A stretch of 64,000 nt of DNA from Desulfomonile tiedjei DSM 6799. GTDB lineage: Bacteria > Desulfobacterota > Desulfomonilia > Desulfomonilales > Desulfomonilaceae. Every line of letters begins with the position of its first letter. The stretch's first letter is position 1. Below, piece after piece: positions 28,061-37,120 of the stretch. Both the position numbers and the translations under genes were made by a program. Under the pieces are notes generated by a model. The model did not search any database. It worked only from the letters and a program-made list of their open reading frames with translations, and was not told the origin of the DNA. The DNA lies in NCBI RefSeq assembly GCF_000266945.1, contig NC_018025.1, positions 4,096,001-4,160,000 on the forward strand, written 5' to 3'.

Positions 28061-28290
28061 TAGCTGGCGGAGTGCCTGCAGGTCCCGGGATCGAGAGGAC
28101 CGAACGTCTGTTACTATGGCCGAATCACATCGGCCTGCTGGAGAGCGCGAGGCGTGATGCCAAATTAAGGCCCGTGTTCCGATTTTCCTTCTTTGATTGC
28201 TAATCGCTGTAAAGTCGCTGGTTGTCCGCACGCGACTTTGTCCAAGTCCTCGCATCTAAGCTTGGAGGAAGAACAGGAGGAAAAGAAGCC

Positions 28291-28668
28291 ATGAAAACAC
28301 TTCTTGGGTTGTTGTTATTGATAATATCTGTAACGATCAATATGGCAAACGCGGACACAATTACCGGGAACCCGTTTCCCGTATCGCTCTGTTACGGTAT
28401 TCAGACCTATATAGACCAGATCGACAGGGCATGGACGCAATCCGGGATCGATTCGGATACGCGGAAGACCATCATGGATGCTGCCAGATCGCAGCTCGGG
28501 ATAATTTACGATCAATCCAAGGACAACTTATCGATTGAAGATCGCCTGCGTTTCTCAATCGGGTTGGACGAATTTGTACAAAACTTAAATCGCGGTAATC
28601 TCGATACCACCGACTTGAATCGCCTGCAAAGCAGGTTGATGCAGACGTGTAGCATCGGTATGCCATAA
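28291..28668 (+). CDS. Secreted small hypothetical protein
   Basis: The 125-residue product begins with a clear signal peptide (MKTLLGLLLLIISVTINMANA, cleavage after residue 21). The mature part is helical with two cysteines (SLCYGIQTYIDQ and MQTCSIG) that could form a disulfide. ATG 28291 was chosen over an upstream start because CAGGAGG precedes it and it opens the signal peptide. No family is recognised. It should be periplasmic. Confidence 0.65.
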   Translation: MKTLLGLLLLIISVTINMANADTITGNPFPVSLCYGIQTYIDQIDRAWTQSGIDSDTRKTIMDAARSQLGIIYDQSKDNLSIEDRLRFSIGLDEFVQNLNRGNLDTTDLNRLQSRLMQTCSIGMP

Positions 28669-28824
28669 AGCAGCCGTATGCAGTCTGTTTCACGGAGACG
28701 GGTAGAGGTCGGTTACTTGCTAAATCGATCTATAATACGCGATTACCGCATTTCAGGATTTGTCGTGATAACAAGATCATAGTTCCTAACTGCAATTTTT
28801 GAGAATTTGGTTAAGAGCGCCGTG

Positions 28825-29052
28825 TCATCTCTTTTCGAGAGCACCCATTAATGCTCGGATCTCGGTTTGCATTGCCCTGAAAGCGGCTTCCATGGTAGTA
28901 AGTTTGCCTTCCAATGCTCTCACGTGCTCGGTCGTCAGCATGTTTACCTGAATCTGATCCATTTGTCTTGAGTGTGAGTCCAAGTTTCTTGAGATGCCCT
29001 CCAGGCGAGAAGCCATTTCCTTGACAACTTCTGGAACCGGTAAAACTGCCAT
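28825..29052 (-). CDS. Small coiled-coil hypothetical protein
   Basis: The 75-residue product is almost entirely helical with heptad character (VVKEMASRLEGISRNLDSH, then ALEGKLTTMEAAFRAMQTEI). GAGGGGG lies five nt before the ATG. It has no signal peptide. A 20-bp dyad lies just upstream in its promoter or leader (29075-29094). Function unknown; it could oligomerise or partner another protein. Confidence 0.55.
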   Translation of the reverse strand: MAVLPVPEVVKEMASRLEGISRNLDSHSRQMDQIQVNMLTTEHVRALEGKLTTMEAAFRAMQTEIRALMGALEKR

Positions 29053-29074
29053 GTTGGCCCCCTCTATGGTAATT

Positions 29075-29094
29075 TGTCGCTTGCTTTTGCGACA
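29075..29094. promoter_or_regulatory. Perfect 6-bp dyad upstream of the coiled-coil gene
   Basis: TGTCGC and GCGACA flank an 8-nt AT-rich centre, 23 nt upstream of the minus-strand start at 29052. The spacing is like that of CRP-family operators, and a CRP-type helix-turn-helix protein is encoded at 29278. It could also form a leader hairpin. Confidence 0.35.
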
Positions 29095-29277
29095 TGTGTA
29101 CGTCCTTACGAGAATGAAAATCTATCATTGAATGGCAGTGGGATTGCCTCTCATTCCGAATTATTGGTCGATAAACTGTCAAGGATAATCTAATTTACTA
29201 TTACAATGTTTGTGTCCTGTGTCAACACTTATTTTTAATTGTGTGCAAGCAACGATCGAAGTCCATACCAGAGCAAC

Positions 29278-29517
29278 ATGTCACTTAGTCGCCTGGAAAC
29301 ACGTCTTTACAGTGTGCTTGTCACCGTAGCCAAAGAGCATGGCGTAAGGAGCCGTCGAGGTTTCAGAATTCAGTTCCCTCTTACCCACGAAGATCTCAGT
29401 TTCCTTGTCGGTGCACATCGTGTGAGCATCACCAGAGCCTTGAAAGCCCTCAAGGAGTCCGGCCGATTATCGCAAGAAGGGAAGACATTGATTGTCTATC
29501 CCGAGGAAGCAGCATAG
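29278..29517 (+). CDS. CRP/FNR-type helix-turn-helix protein without sensor domain
   Basis: The 79-residue product corresponds to only the C-terminal DNA-binding domain of CRP/FNR regulators. A dimerisation-helix end (LETRLYSVLVTVAKEHGV) precedes FPLTHEDLSFLVGAHRVSITRALKAL, here noted as LTHEDLSFLVGAHRVSITR, and a short wing. The cyclic-nucleotide-like sensor domain is missing, and the 200 nt upstream do not look like its remains. It may be a free-standing repressor or the stable remnant of a truncated gene. GTG 29239 is an alternative start. A MITE-like repeat begins 5 nt after its stop codon. Confidence 0.55.
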   Translation: MSLSRLETRLYSVLVTVAKEHGVRSRRGFRIQFPLTHEDLSFLVGAHRVSITRALKALKESGRLSQEGKTLIVYPEEAA

Positions 29518-29521
29518 ACAT

Positions 29522-29794
29522 TATAACAGTTGCCAAAATTAGTGTCCGATTGAAGATTTAGGAATATTGGTGGGTGCCGTGCCTCCGTGCCGGCACATTT
29601 TTCAAATACAGATCAACCGGTTCGGGCCGGCAGAGAGGAGGGAGAGACCGTCTCAAAAATCAAAATTTACCCTGGATCGTGGCACGATTCTTTGTCCATT
29701 CATGAATTTTGAGACACTTTCGGGGCGCCGGTCCCTACTAATATCTTGTAATTCACACGAGGGATAAACTACAGAATTTTCGGCACTGACTATA
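29522..29794 (+). repeat. MITE-like repeat, long copy 1 (273 bp)
   Basis: The ends are imperfect inverted repeats: TATAACAGTTGCCAAAATT on the left, and the right end read on the other strand is TATAGTCAGTGCCGAAAATT. The interior carries GGTGGGTGCCGTGCCTC and GTGCCGGCAC, shared with copies at 33712, 37440 and 51144. About 85 bp inside, absent from the 51144 copy, is flanked by GTCTCAAAA and TTTTGAGAC, apparently a nested insertion. No open frame, so mobilisation would need a transposase in trans. Confidence 0.6.
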
Positions 29795-30086
29795 AGTATT
29801 CGTCCGCTCTCCAACTCTCAGGAAAAGCGCATTCAAAACCGGACAATTATTCTCAAAATCAAGGACTCCAGACTCATTGCATGTGTTGACCGCAGAGAAT
29901 TTACTTACGCAATAAGTCTCGTCTTATTACTTACTTGTCAGATTATTCATCCTCCGTCTTGGATTCAAGTTGAAAAAAAAACCTGGAAGGATATACTCCA
30001 GGGCTATGCATTTATGGCATATCAAAGCGGACGAAAATCTTGTCAGGACACATAACCTAATGCATTAGAACGGTGGGAATGAAGCC
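29795..30086. other. Intergenic stretch upstream of the hybrid kinase
   Basis: About 290 AT-rich nt between the repeat and the hybrid kinase gene. It presumably holds the kinase promoter; no specific element was recognised. Confidence 0.4.
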
Positions 30087-33000
30087 GTGAGTTTGGTCTT
30101 TATCATCGCAGCCGTGATTACCGGATTCGTGGCTGCAAGCCTCTGTTTTTTTCAGACTACCAGAAAAACGTATCCAGGCTTTGGCTATTGGACTGCGGGG
30201 GTGGGCGTTATCGCCGTGGGATATCTCCTGATAGGCATCCGGGGCCAAATACCTTTCTGGATCTCCATATTGAGCAACATGCTGTTTCCGCTCGGAATGG
30301 TTTTACATCTGGACGGTATACGACGTTTTTTCGGTCTGAGCCCTGCTTCCAAATGGTGGTACACCCTTCCCGCAGTGGTTGCAGGCGGAATAATAGTCTT
30401 CTATTGCGTGTGGGATGAACCGGTTTTGAGAGGTTGCGTCATCTCGGTTTCTCTCGTTGCTGTCCACTGGACAATGGCAGCATTACTGTTTTCGGGGGAT
30501 CTCCCGTACAAATCCGTGTTCCGTCGGACAATCGCATTTCTTCTAGTCACAGGCGCAGCATTGATTCTTGCTCGGGCCATATGGATGATCTCTGACACAG
30601 GTTTTCTTTTATTCCGTTCTCCCGGAGAGTTCGTCTTCTTCACGCTCTTTATATTGATTCACTTGGGCGAGAATCTGTCGATGGTGATGCTGAACGCTGA
30701 ACGGGTGGAAGACGAGCTTCTCGAAGCCGAAGCGGGGTTGAGTCAAACGGTAGCTCGCCTGGAAGAAGCATTGGCTCGACAGAAGATCGCCGAAAAATCA
30801 CTGAGGGAAAGCGAAGAGCGTTATAAGACCTTTTTCGATACTTCGCGAGATGCGGTCTTCATCTCGACGACAACAGGTCAGTTTGTCGATTTCAATGATG
30901 TTGCCCTGGAAATGCTTGGCTATTCCCCGAATGACAGACAAGAAGTCATGACGAAGAGTACCTTTTCCTTCTATGTGAGACCCGAGGATCGGGAAATCCA
31001 TGTAGCAGCGGTATCGAGGATGGGCTTCCTCAAAGATTATCCGGTAGATCTGCGTAAGAAGGATGGGACGATTATTCACTCACTGGTGACCACGGTAGCC
31101 AAGAAAGACTCCAGCGGCAATGTAGTGGGGTTCCAAGGGACCTTTCGGGATATTACCGAACTGAAAAAAGCTGACGATGCACTGCGAGAAAGCGAGGAAC
31201 GATACAGGCTCATTTTCAACAATGCGCCACTAGGTATCATGCACTTCGACTCCAGCGGCGTAATTGTTGACTTCAACGAAAGATTTTCAAGAATTATCGG
31301 AGCCGAAAGAAACGCTATTCTTGGTTTCAACATGCTGGAGAGAGTAAAAGATCCCATGATGCTTGAGGCAGTTCAACAATGTCTTAACAGCGGATCCGGG
31401 TACTTTGAAGGCGATTATCTTTCTGTAACCGGCAATAAATCCACTCCTGTCAGAGCCCTGTACAGCCGGATCGATTCTGATGATGGCCGATTCCTCGGAG
31501 CGATTGGACTATTCGAGGATATCAGCGAGCGCAGAAAAGCCCAGCGGCAGTTGCAGGAAAGAGAACAAATGTTGGCAAGCATCCTCTCTGCTTCGCCGAT
31601 CGGAATAGCATTAACGAATGTGGAGAGAAAACTTATTTGGGTCAATGACTCTTGGCTCCGCATATTCGGTTTTGAAAGGTATGACGAATGCGTCGGCCGG
31701 AGCACGGAAATGCTGTACCCATCCAAGGAGGAATTTATCCGCTTAGGCAAGATCATCCAATCGGCCTTGGTTGAGTCGAGAGTCATAGATGCTGAAGCAA
31801 AAATGGTAAGAAAGGACGGGACGGTTTTTGATGCCCATGTTCGGCTCAATCCGGTGGATCCGACAGATGAGAATAAAGGGTATATTTCAGCTCTCGAAGA
31901 TATATCCGAAAAGATAAGGACCAATCGGGAACGTGAACAGTTAAAAAATCAGCTCTTCCAGGCACAAAAAGCAGAGGCAATCGGAACCCTGGCTGGAGGT
32001 ATCGCGCATGATTTTAATAACTTGCTTACCATTATTCTCGGATATTCGGAAATACTCCTTCAAGAAACTGATGAGAACACTCTTGCACATGAGGATTTGC
32101 AGAAAATCGTGCAATCGGCCCAGAACGGTTCGGATTTGATTCAACGTTTATTGATGCTGAGCAAAAGGGCGGAAACGCATCCTATCTTTCTGGATTTGAA
32201 TCGTCAGATTCGAGAGACCATGGCTCTGTGGTCTCGTTCTATACCCAAGACGATTTGGGTGGAACTGAGTCTGGACGATAATCTGGGTCTTGTCCGGGCA
32301 GACCCGGCTCAAATCGATCAGATATTGATGAACCTGGCAAACAATGCGGAAGAATCCATGGAGAACGGGGGGAAGCTTACCGTGACAACCTCCATGGTGA
32401 CACTGGATGATGAATTTTGCAGAAGACACCCCGAAATGAGCCCTGGTAATTTTGCGCTTCTCACTGTTTCCGATACCGGCAGGGGGATGGATGAAGAGAC
32501 TCAGGAAAGAATGTTCGATCCGTTCTTCACGATCAAAGGCTGGGATTCTCGAAAGGGAAAAGGTCTTGGACTCCCGGTTGTGCTTGGAATTGTCCAGCAA
32601 CACGGCGGCTGTATTGAGTGCTTGAGTGAAGTCGGCAAAGGAACTGTGTTCAGAATTTATCTGCCTATCTTTGAGACTCAACCTTCTCCTGAACAGGAGA
32701 TCTCCCCTACAATGCCAGCTAAAGGGACAGAGACGATCCTTCTTGCAGATGATGAAGTGCTTGTAAGGGATCTCGGATCGCGATTCTTGACAAAGTCGGG
32801 TTACCGAGTACTGACTGCAGCCAACGGTCGGGAAGCATTAGCAATATATAAGGAGCATCGATCCAATATTTCGTTGGTGATTCTTGACCTGATCATGCCT
32901 GAGATGGATGGCGCACAGTGTCTCAACGAACTTGTAAAAATAGACCCCCACGTACGAGTAATAGTATCCAGTGGACACTCCGATTCCGAACGCCTGAAGG

Positions 33001-33095
33001 ATGTGCATTTCGAATCCATCAAAGCCTTTGTGAAAAAACCCTATGACGTGAAGCAGTTTCTTTCTGTGGTTCGATCCGTGCTTGATGCTGAATAG
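30087..33095 (+). CDS. Hybrid sensor histidine kinase with 7-TM input, three PAS domains and receiver
   Basis: This 1002-residue membrane protein starts with about seven transmembrane helices (1-205) forming an uncharacterised input module. Three PAS domains follow (about 240-360, 365-485 and 490-615), each closed by the PAC-type DITE, DISE or DISE ending. A HisKA domain of the AHDFNNLL class has H641, then a HATPase (DTGRGMDEETQERMFDPFFT, GLGLPVV) and a C-terminal receiver (LLADDEVLVRDLG, D934 in ILDLIMPEMDG, FVKKPYD). The start is GTG 30087. It is a single-gene unit; its output partner is not encoded beside it. The ligand is unknown. Confidence 0.93.
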   Translation: MSLVFIIAAVITGFVAASLCFFQTTRKTYPGFGYWTAGVGVIAVGYLLIGIRGQIPFWISILSNMLFPLGMVLHLDGIRRFFGLSPASKWWYTLPAVVAGGIIVFYCVWDEPVLRGCVISVSLVAVHWTMAALLFSGDLPYKSVFRRTIAFLLVTGAALILARAIWMISDTGFLLFRSPGEFVFFTLFILIHLGENLSMVMLNAERVEDELLEAEAGLSQTVARLEEALARQKIAEKSLRESEERYKTFFDTSRDAVFISTTTGQFVDFNDVALEMLGYSPNDRQEVMTKSTFSFYVRPEDREIHVAAVSRMGFLKDYPVDLRKKDGTIIHSLVTTVAKKDSSGNVVGFQGTFRDITELKKADDALRESEERYRLIFNNAPLGIMHFDSSGVIVDFNERFSRIIGAERNAILGFNMLERVKDPMMLEAVQQCLNSGSGYFEGDYLSVTGNKSTPVRALYSRIDSDDGRFLGAIGLFEDISERRKAQRQLQEREQMLASILSASPIGIALTNVERKLIWVNDSWLRIFGFERYDECVGRSTEMLYPSKEEFIRLGKIIQSALVESRVIDAEAKMVRKDGTVFDAHVRLNPVDPTDENKGYISALEDISEKIRTNREREQLKNQLFQAQKAEAIGTLAGGIAHDFNNLLTIILGYSEILLQETDENTLAHEDLQKIVQSAQNGSDLIQRLLMLSKRAETHPIFLDLNRQIRETMALWSRSIPKTIWVELSLDDNLGLVRADPAQIDQILMNLANNAEESMENGGKLTVTTSMVTLDDEFCRRHPEMSPGNFALLTVSDTGRGMDEETQERMFDPFFTIKGWDSRKGKGLGLPVVLGIVQQHGGCIECLSEVGKGTVFRIYLPIFETQPSPEQEISPTMPAKGTETILLADDEVLVRDLGSRFLTKSGYRVLTAANGREALAIYKEHRSNISLVILDLIMPEMDGAQCLNELVKIDPHVRVIVSSGHSDSERLKDVHFESIKAFVKKPYDVKQFLSVVRSVLDAE

Positions 33096-33235
33096 AAGAT
33101 CCCCACATTTTCGGTATCAAAATACGCGTCGTTAAGCTGGAGTCACAGAGGGAGATCGCATGAGTCTTGCCAATCTTCTGCCCGGAAGTGATACAATTAC
33201 AATTAATGGATTTTGCGAGCACAGGGGGGAAAGCA

Positions 33236-33664
33236 ATGTTAAAAGAATTCAAAGAATTTGCCATGCGTGGCAATGTTTTGGACATGGCGATCGGTATTAT
33301 TATCGGTGCCGCATTCGGGAAAATTGTAAATTCATTTGTTGCGGATATTCTCATGCCGCCCATCGGACTTCTGCTCGGAAACGTGGATTTCTCGAATTTA
33401 TTCGTGAACCTTTCCGGCACTCGCTACAGTTCATTGGCTGAAGCCAAAACTGCCGGAGCAGCCACCCTCAATTACGGCGCTTTTCTCAACACATTGATAG
33501 ACTTCATCATCGTGGCCTTCGCAATCTTTCTCCTTGTCCGCCAGGTCAATCGGTTCAGAGCTCAACCGGAAGTAACGACAAAAGAATGCCCGGAGTGTTT
33601 GTCGAAGATTCCCCTGAAAGCGTCGCGGTGCCCTCACTGCACGTCAGAGTTGAAGTCATCGTAA
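33236..33664 (+). CDS. mscL: Large-conductance mechanosensitive channel MscL with zinc-ribbon tail
   Basis: The 142-residue protein is Msc[24 protein letters not shown] opens the N-terminal helix and pore helix TM1, here noted as [38 protein letters not shown] is TM2. The pentamer opens in the inner membrane on hypo-osmotic shock. The C-terminal cytoplasmic part carries two CPxC pairs (CPECLSKI and CPHCTSEL), a zinc-ribbon-like tail found in many anaerobe MscL proteins. ATG 33236 follows AGGGGGGAAAG; longer upstream starts do not fit the family. Confidence 0.96.
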   Translation: MLKEFKEFAMRGNVLDMAIGIIIGAAFGKIVNSFVADILMPPIGLLLGNVDFSNLFVNLSGTRYSSLAEAKTAGAATLNYGAFLNTLIDFIIVAFAIFLLVRQVNRFRAQPEVTTKECPECLSKIPLKASRCPHCTSELKSS

Positions 33665-33711
33665 CTGATCGTTCCTGTTTGATAAAGGGCCGATTCCGGA
33701 TTTTTTTACTA

Positions 33712-33774
33712 GATGTGCCGGCACGGAGGCACTGCACCCACCGATTATCGAAAGGGCGCTTTTCGCAATCGAAC
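33712..33774 (-). repeat. MITE-like repeat, short copy 2
   Basis: Read on the minus strand, it starts GTTCGATTGCGAAAA, continues to GGTGGGTGCAGTGCCTC and ends GTGCCGGCACAT. The same order of blocks occurs at 37440-37513. It lies between mscL and the metallo-hydrolase gene. Confidence 0.55.
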
Positions 33775-33832
33775 AAAAAAATTCTGAAATTTGCTATAAT
33801 CGTCCTGAATCGTGAGGAACGAACGAGGAAGT

Positions 33833-34501
33833 ATGAGCAAGAAAATCCTTGAGAATCTCTGGCAAGTCGGCGGCAGCGGACTGACGGATCCTGCGGATGC
33901 GGCTGTTTATCTGGTTCGATTCGGTGATAAGGCAGCTCTCATCGATGCCGGATGCGGAAACGCACATTCGCGCTTGAAAAAGCACGTCACCAAATGCCTC
34001 TCTCCGAATGTGCAACTGGAATATCTTCTCCTCACTCATTGCCACTTTGACCACACCGGCGGCGCCGAAGCCGTAAGAGAGGACTTCGGCTGCAGGATCG
34101 TGGCACACGAGTTGGATGCTGTGTACCTCGAATCAGGTGACAGTGAAGTAACTGCTGCTTCCTGGTATGGCACGCGGATGCCCCCCCTGTCAGTCGATAT
34201 TAAGCTTAGCGGCGAGAATTCGGTCCTTACAATTGGAGACGGCACAGTAAATGCTATTCACTGGCCCGGCCATTCTCCAGGTTCTGTTGTGTACACTACT
34301 CTGATTGAGAATAAGCTCGTGCTCTTCGGGCAAGACGTGCACGGCCCCATCCACCCTGCCCTCCTCTCCGACGAAGAACAATACCAATCCTCTCTGGCGA
34401 AACTCCTTGCTCTCAATGCTGATCTTCTGCTGGAAGGTCACTTCGGCATTCTCCATACAAAAGAAGAAGTGCAGGAGTTCATTCAATCCTTCATGAGATA
34501 A
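33833..34501 (+). CDS. Metallo-beta-lactamase-fold hydrolase
   Basis: The 222-residue cytoplasmic protein has the binuclear metal motif THCHFDHTGG (HxHxDH), a later histidine in HWPGHSPGS, an aspartate in LFGQDVHGP and a final histidine in EGHFGIL, as in glyoxalase II-like hydrolases. ATG 33833 with GAGGAAG just upstream is preferred to GTG 33812. Family members hydrolyse thioesters, lactones or other esters; the substrate cannot be assigned here. It converges with the MotB-like gene across a hairpin-rich terminator region. Confidence 0.87.
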   Translation: MSKKILENLWQVGGSGLTDPADAAVYLVRFGDKAALIDAGCGNAHSRLKKHVTKCLSPNVQLEYLLLTHCHFDHTGGAEAVREDFGCRIVAHELDAVYLESGDSEVTAASWYGTRMPPLSVDIKLSGENSVLTIGDGTVNAIHWPGHSPGSVVYTTLIENKLVLFGQDVHGPIHPALLSDEEQYQSSLAKLLALNADLLLEGHFGILHTKEEVQEFIQSFMR

Positions 34502-34516
34502 TCAAGAACGAGAATC

Positions 34517-34548
34517 GGGGAGGAACTTCTTGTAAGAAGTTCCTCCCC
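34517..34548. terminator. 15-bp perfect hairpin after the metallo-hydrolase gene
   Basis: GGGGAGGAACTTCTT and AAGAAGTTCCTCCCC are perfect inverted repeats separated by GT. It lies 16 nt after the hydrolase stop codon and is the first of three consecutive hairpins between convergent genes. It probably acts as part of a bidirectional terminator. Confidence 0.65.
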
Positions 34549-34560
34549 GAACCCCACCTC

Positions 34561-34636
34561 AAGAACTTTCAATACTCGTCGAAACCTCGATTTCCCTGCG
34601 GGAAATGGAGGTTCCGACGAATGTTAAAAGTTTCTT
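34561..34636. repeat. Long imperfect palindrome between convergent genes
   Basis: The centre ATTTCCC-TGC-GGGAAAT is extended outward by CGTCGAAACCTC and GAGGTTCCGACG, with a mismatch, then by AAGAACTTT and AAAGTTTCTT. Together with the hairpins on each side (34517 and 34648), the 160-nt gap between the convergent genes is nearly one large palindrome. A related half-copy lies after the RTX gene (about 1680-1776). Confidence 0.6.
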
Positions 34637-34647
34637 GGAGGGAGTTT

Positions 34648-34677
34648 GGGGGGCTTTCTTTGCATAGAAGGTCCCCC
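34648..34677. terminator. Hairpin at the 3' end of the MotB-like gene
   Basis: GGGGGGCTTTCT and AGAAGGTCCCCC pair with two mismatches around TTGCAT. It is 20 nt from the stop codon of the minus-strand MotB-like gene and probably terminates that operon. Its order with the neighbouring AAAGTTTCTTGGAGGG block repeats the arrangement near 1719-1775. Confidence 0.5.
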
Positions 34678-34697
34678 GAAATCCGCCTTTCTCGATC

Positions 34698-36071
34698 TTA
34701 GAAGGTAGTGATTTTCAGTTCGATGCGGCGGTTGATTTTGCGGGAATCCGGTAGAATTCTCGGATCTATGGGGTGGAATTCGCCGAAGGAGGCTGATGCA
34801 ATACGATTGGAGGGTATTCCGCCCGATATTAGATATCGCACCACTTCCATGGACCGTGCAGCGCCAAGTTCCCAGTTTGACTTGAATCTGGATCCTGCCG
34901 ATGTCGGCACATCGTCAGTGTGGCCTTGAACCAGAATGACCATGTCCAAGTCCTTGGGTATTTTCACGGCCATTTCTTTGTAAATTTTCAAGAACTTGTC
35001 GAGTTCCTGTTTTCCTCGTTCATTCACGGTCTCTTTGCCGGAAGGAAAAAGAATCTCCGCCTGGAAAATGAACCTGTCTCCTTGGATTTTGATGTCGGGA
35101 ATTCCTCTGAATACCTCATCGAGCTTGGAGAGAAACTCGCTCCTGTAGCGTGCCAGTTTTCGTAGTTTGTCTATTTCTTTATCTTTTTCTCCAATGAGAT
35201 GCACCAGTTGTCCTATTCTGAACTGCTTCTCGGAACTTTCTTGAGTTTCGGCGAGCTTGGAGGAGATATTCTCCAACTGAGATTTCAGTGATACGATCTC
35301 TTTCTGAAGCTGCGCTGCTTTAGTTTTTTCTTTCTGCTCGGATTCGGCGGAATTGGCTAACATGGTATTGAGCCTGGAAATGTCGCTCAGGTATGTTTCT
35401 ACTTTCTTATTCAAGTCTGCTATGGTGCGATTGAGGGCAGCGATTTCAGAAGTAAGCGTAGCAATGCGTGAAACTTTCTCCGTGACTTCGTCTTGGGCAG
35501 TCTTTGTCTTCTTCTCTGATTCACTCAACTGAAGATTTGCATGCGCCAGTTTCTGCTCGGAAGATTCCAGGAGTTCGCTCTTACTCTTTAATCCGGCAAG
35601 CAGCGTGGCAATTTCACCCTGATGCATTTCCAGCGCCTTTTGGGTTTGTTCTGCAAGGTCCTTCTGTTCGGACAGTTGCTTTCCGGAAGATTCCAGTTCG
35701 GCCTCTCTTTGGGCCAGGAGTTGTGTTTTCTCAAGAAGTTGCGCTGCAGATGCTGCTATTTCTCTTCGAAGCTGCTCCAATATTTGCTGGAGATTTGCCG
35801 ACTTATTCTGTTCGGCTCCGAACAACTCGGCCAGCCTGGCAGTTTCTTGCCTGAATCGATCCAATTCTTCGGATGTGCGCCGAATTTCCTGGTTAAGCCT
35901 TTCCAGTTCGCTGTCTTTCTTGCTCAGTGAGCGTGACAGTATGGTTTCGGTAATCGTGAAAATGGTTATGACAAAGATGAAAATGAGAAGAAGCGCGACC
36001 ATGACATCGGTAAAGCCGGGCCACACATTGAAATTTCGTTCCGTACGAGAGAGAGTTCGTCTAGCCATCAC
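34698..36071 (-). CDS. MotB/OmpA-like protein with very long coiled coil
   Basis: This 457-residue protein has one N-terminal transmembrane helix (about 20-44). D22 in PGFTDVMVALLL stands at the position of the proton-carrying aspartate of MotB/ExbD/TolR proteins. A coiled coil of about 250 residues (48-300), rich in Glu, Gln, Lys and Leu, follows. The C-terminal OmpA-like peptidoglycan-binding domain (about 320-457) has VQGHTDDVP, ASFGEFHPID and INRRIEL. Flagellar MotB lacks so long a periplasmic stalk. It overlaps the MotA-like gene by 4 nt, so the two form a proton-driven motor or energising complex. No flagellar genes are nearby. Confidence 0.87.
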   Translation of the reverse strand: MMARRTLSRTERNFNVWPGFTDVMVALLLIFIFVITIFTITETILSRSLSKKDSELERLNQEIRRTSEELDRFRQETARLAELFGAEQNKSANLQQILEQLRREIAASAAQLLEKTQLLAQREAELESSGKQLSEQKDLAEQTQKALEMHQGEIATLLAGLKSKSELLESSEQKLAHANLQLSESEKKTKTAQDEVTEKVSRIATLTSEIAALNRTIADLNKKVETYLSDISRLNTMLANSAESEQKEKTKAAQLQKEIVSLKSQLENISSKLAETQESSEKQFRIGQLVHLIGEKDKEIDKLRKLARYRSEFLSKLDEVFRGIPDIKIQGDRFIFQAEILFPSGKETVNERGKQELDKFLKIYKEMAVKIPKDLDMVILVQGHTDDVPTSAGSRFKSNWELGAARSMEVVRYLISGGIPSNRIASASFGEFHPIDPRILPDSRKINRRIELKITTF

Positions 36072-37120
36072 GAGCTTTCTTTACGGGTTTTTTCCGCTGT
36101 TCCATCAAGGATTTGAGCAGGATTCCCGCGGAGATTGGCAAGTCCGATGGATACGATTTTATTGACTAATCTGTCTTCGGATTCGAAGATTTCCCGCATC
36201 TCATGGCCGGATTTTTCGATTGACTCTCTGGATTTTCGCGTCTCTTCCAGAAGATCCTTCGTGTGATGCCCGAGAACATCGATCCGATCCAGAAGATTGC
36301 TGACCAGGTAGTCGAATTTCGGTGCGAGAGCGGGTTCAACCGTTGGCTGCATTGACATTTGGACGGTCGGCGGTTCCGCAGTGGCCGGCAACATGGAAGT
36401 TACCACGAAGTAATCCAGATCGGCATGCAATCTGGAGCGAGCTTGTCTCGTTTGAATATCTACAAACCCCACGAGCACCGATCCGGCCAATCCGAACAGT
36501 GAAGTGCTGAATGCTGTCGAGAGACCTCCCAGCATTCCGCTGATGGAAGATTTGAATTGCGTGAGAAAAGCAACCGGATCGTCGATTTTCTCTGGCTGAA
36601 GTGCGAACAGAACGTCCTTTACCCCTGAAACAGTGCTCAGTAGCCCCCAGAACGTACCGATCAACCCGAGGAGCACCATGACGCCCAGAAGGTACCGCAC
36701 AATAGAAGCCTTGTTCTCTTCATATTCAGCGTCCACATCTGCCAGGAGCGGTGCAATCTCCATGATCAGGCCTGCTCGGTTCTCGATTGCCAGAACACTC
36801 GAGCATCTGTTTCGTACCAGACCCTGTACTCCATCAGTTCGGAGATCGGATTTCAGTTTTTCCAACGAATTGTCCTGCAGGGCATTGGAAACGGTACGCA
36901 ACACTTGGCATTCACGCAGGATTCCGGTTAGCTGCCGAAAACAGAGCACAAATCCCAGAATGCCGATTCCTACGATCAAGCCGTTTAATTGCGGTGCACT
37001 GAGAAAAAAGTCAATGAGAAGATTTCTCAAGAGGATCAATCCAAATACTATGAGAACACAGAAGACTACAGAGACCAACATAGCCCGGCGCGCAGTCCGC
37101 AAGCAGTGTAGTTGCTCCAT
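36068..37120 (-). CDS. MotA/TolQ/ExbB-family proton channel protein
   Basis: The 350-residue inner-membrane protein has two N-terminal helices (about 14-36 and 44-62), a cytoplasmic loop, and the conserved pair of helices (about 138-165, LLGLIGTFWGLLSTVSGV, and 195-220, GLSTAFSTSLFGLAGS) of the MotA/TolQ/ExbB superfamily. The cytoplasmic tail (about 260-350) is helical. ATG 37120 was chosen because AAGGAG stands seven nt upstream, although the frame is open to 37237. It pairs with the MotB-like protein encoded immediately downstream. The complex could drive envelope, motility or defence-related work; the cargo is unknown. Confidence 0.88.
   Translation of the reverse strand: MEQLHCLRTARRAMLVSVVFCVLIVFGLILLRNLLIDFFLSAPQLNGLIVGIGILGFVLCFRQLTGILRECQVLRTVSNALQDNSLEKLKSDLRTDGVQGLVRNRCSSVLAIENRAGLIMEIAPLLADVDAEYEENKASIVRYLLGVMVLLGLIGTFWGLLSTVSGVKDVLFALQPEKIDDPVAFLTQFKSSISGMLGGLSTAFSTSLFGLAGSVLVGFVDIQTRQARSRLHADLDYFVVTSMLPATAEPPTVQMSMQPTVEPALAPKFDYLVSNLLDRIDVLGHHTKDLLEETRKSRESIEKSGHEMREIFESEDRLVNKIVSIGLANLRGNPAQILDGTAEKTRKESS

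Noticed and set aside
34698-37120. Zorya-type antiphage system (MotA/MotB-like pair)
   Set aside because: No ZorC, ZorD or ZorE-like gene is adjacent, and the long coiled coil is on the B rather than the A subunit. The pair alone is not enough to call a defence system.
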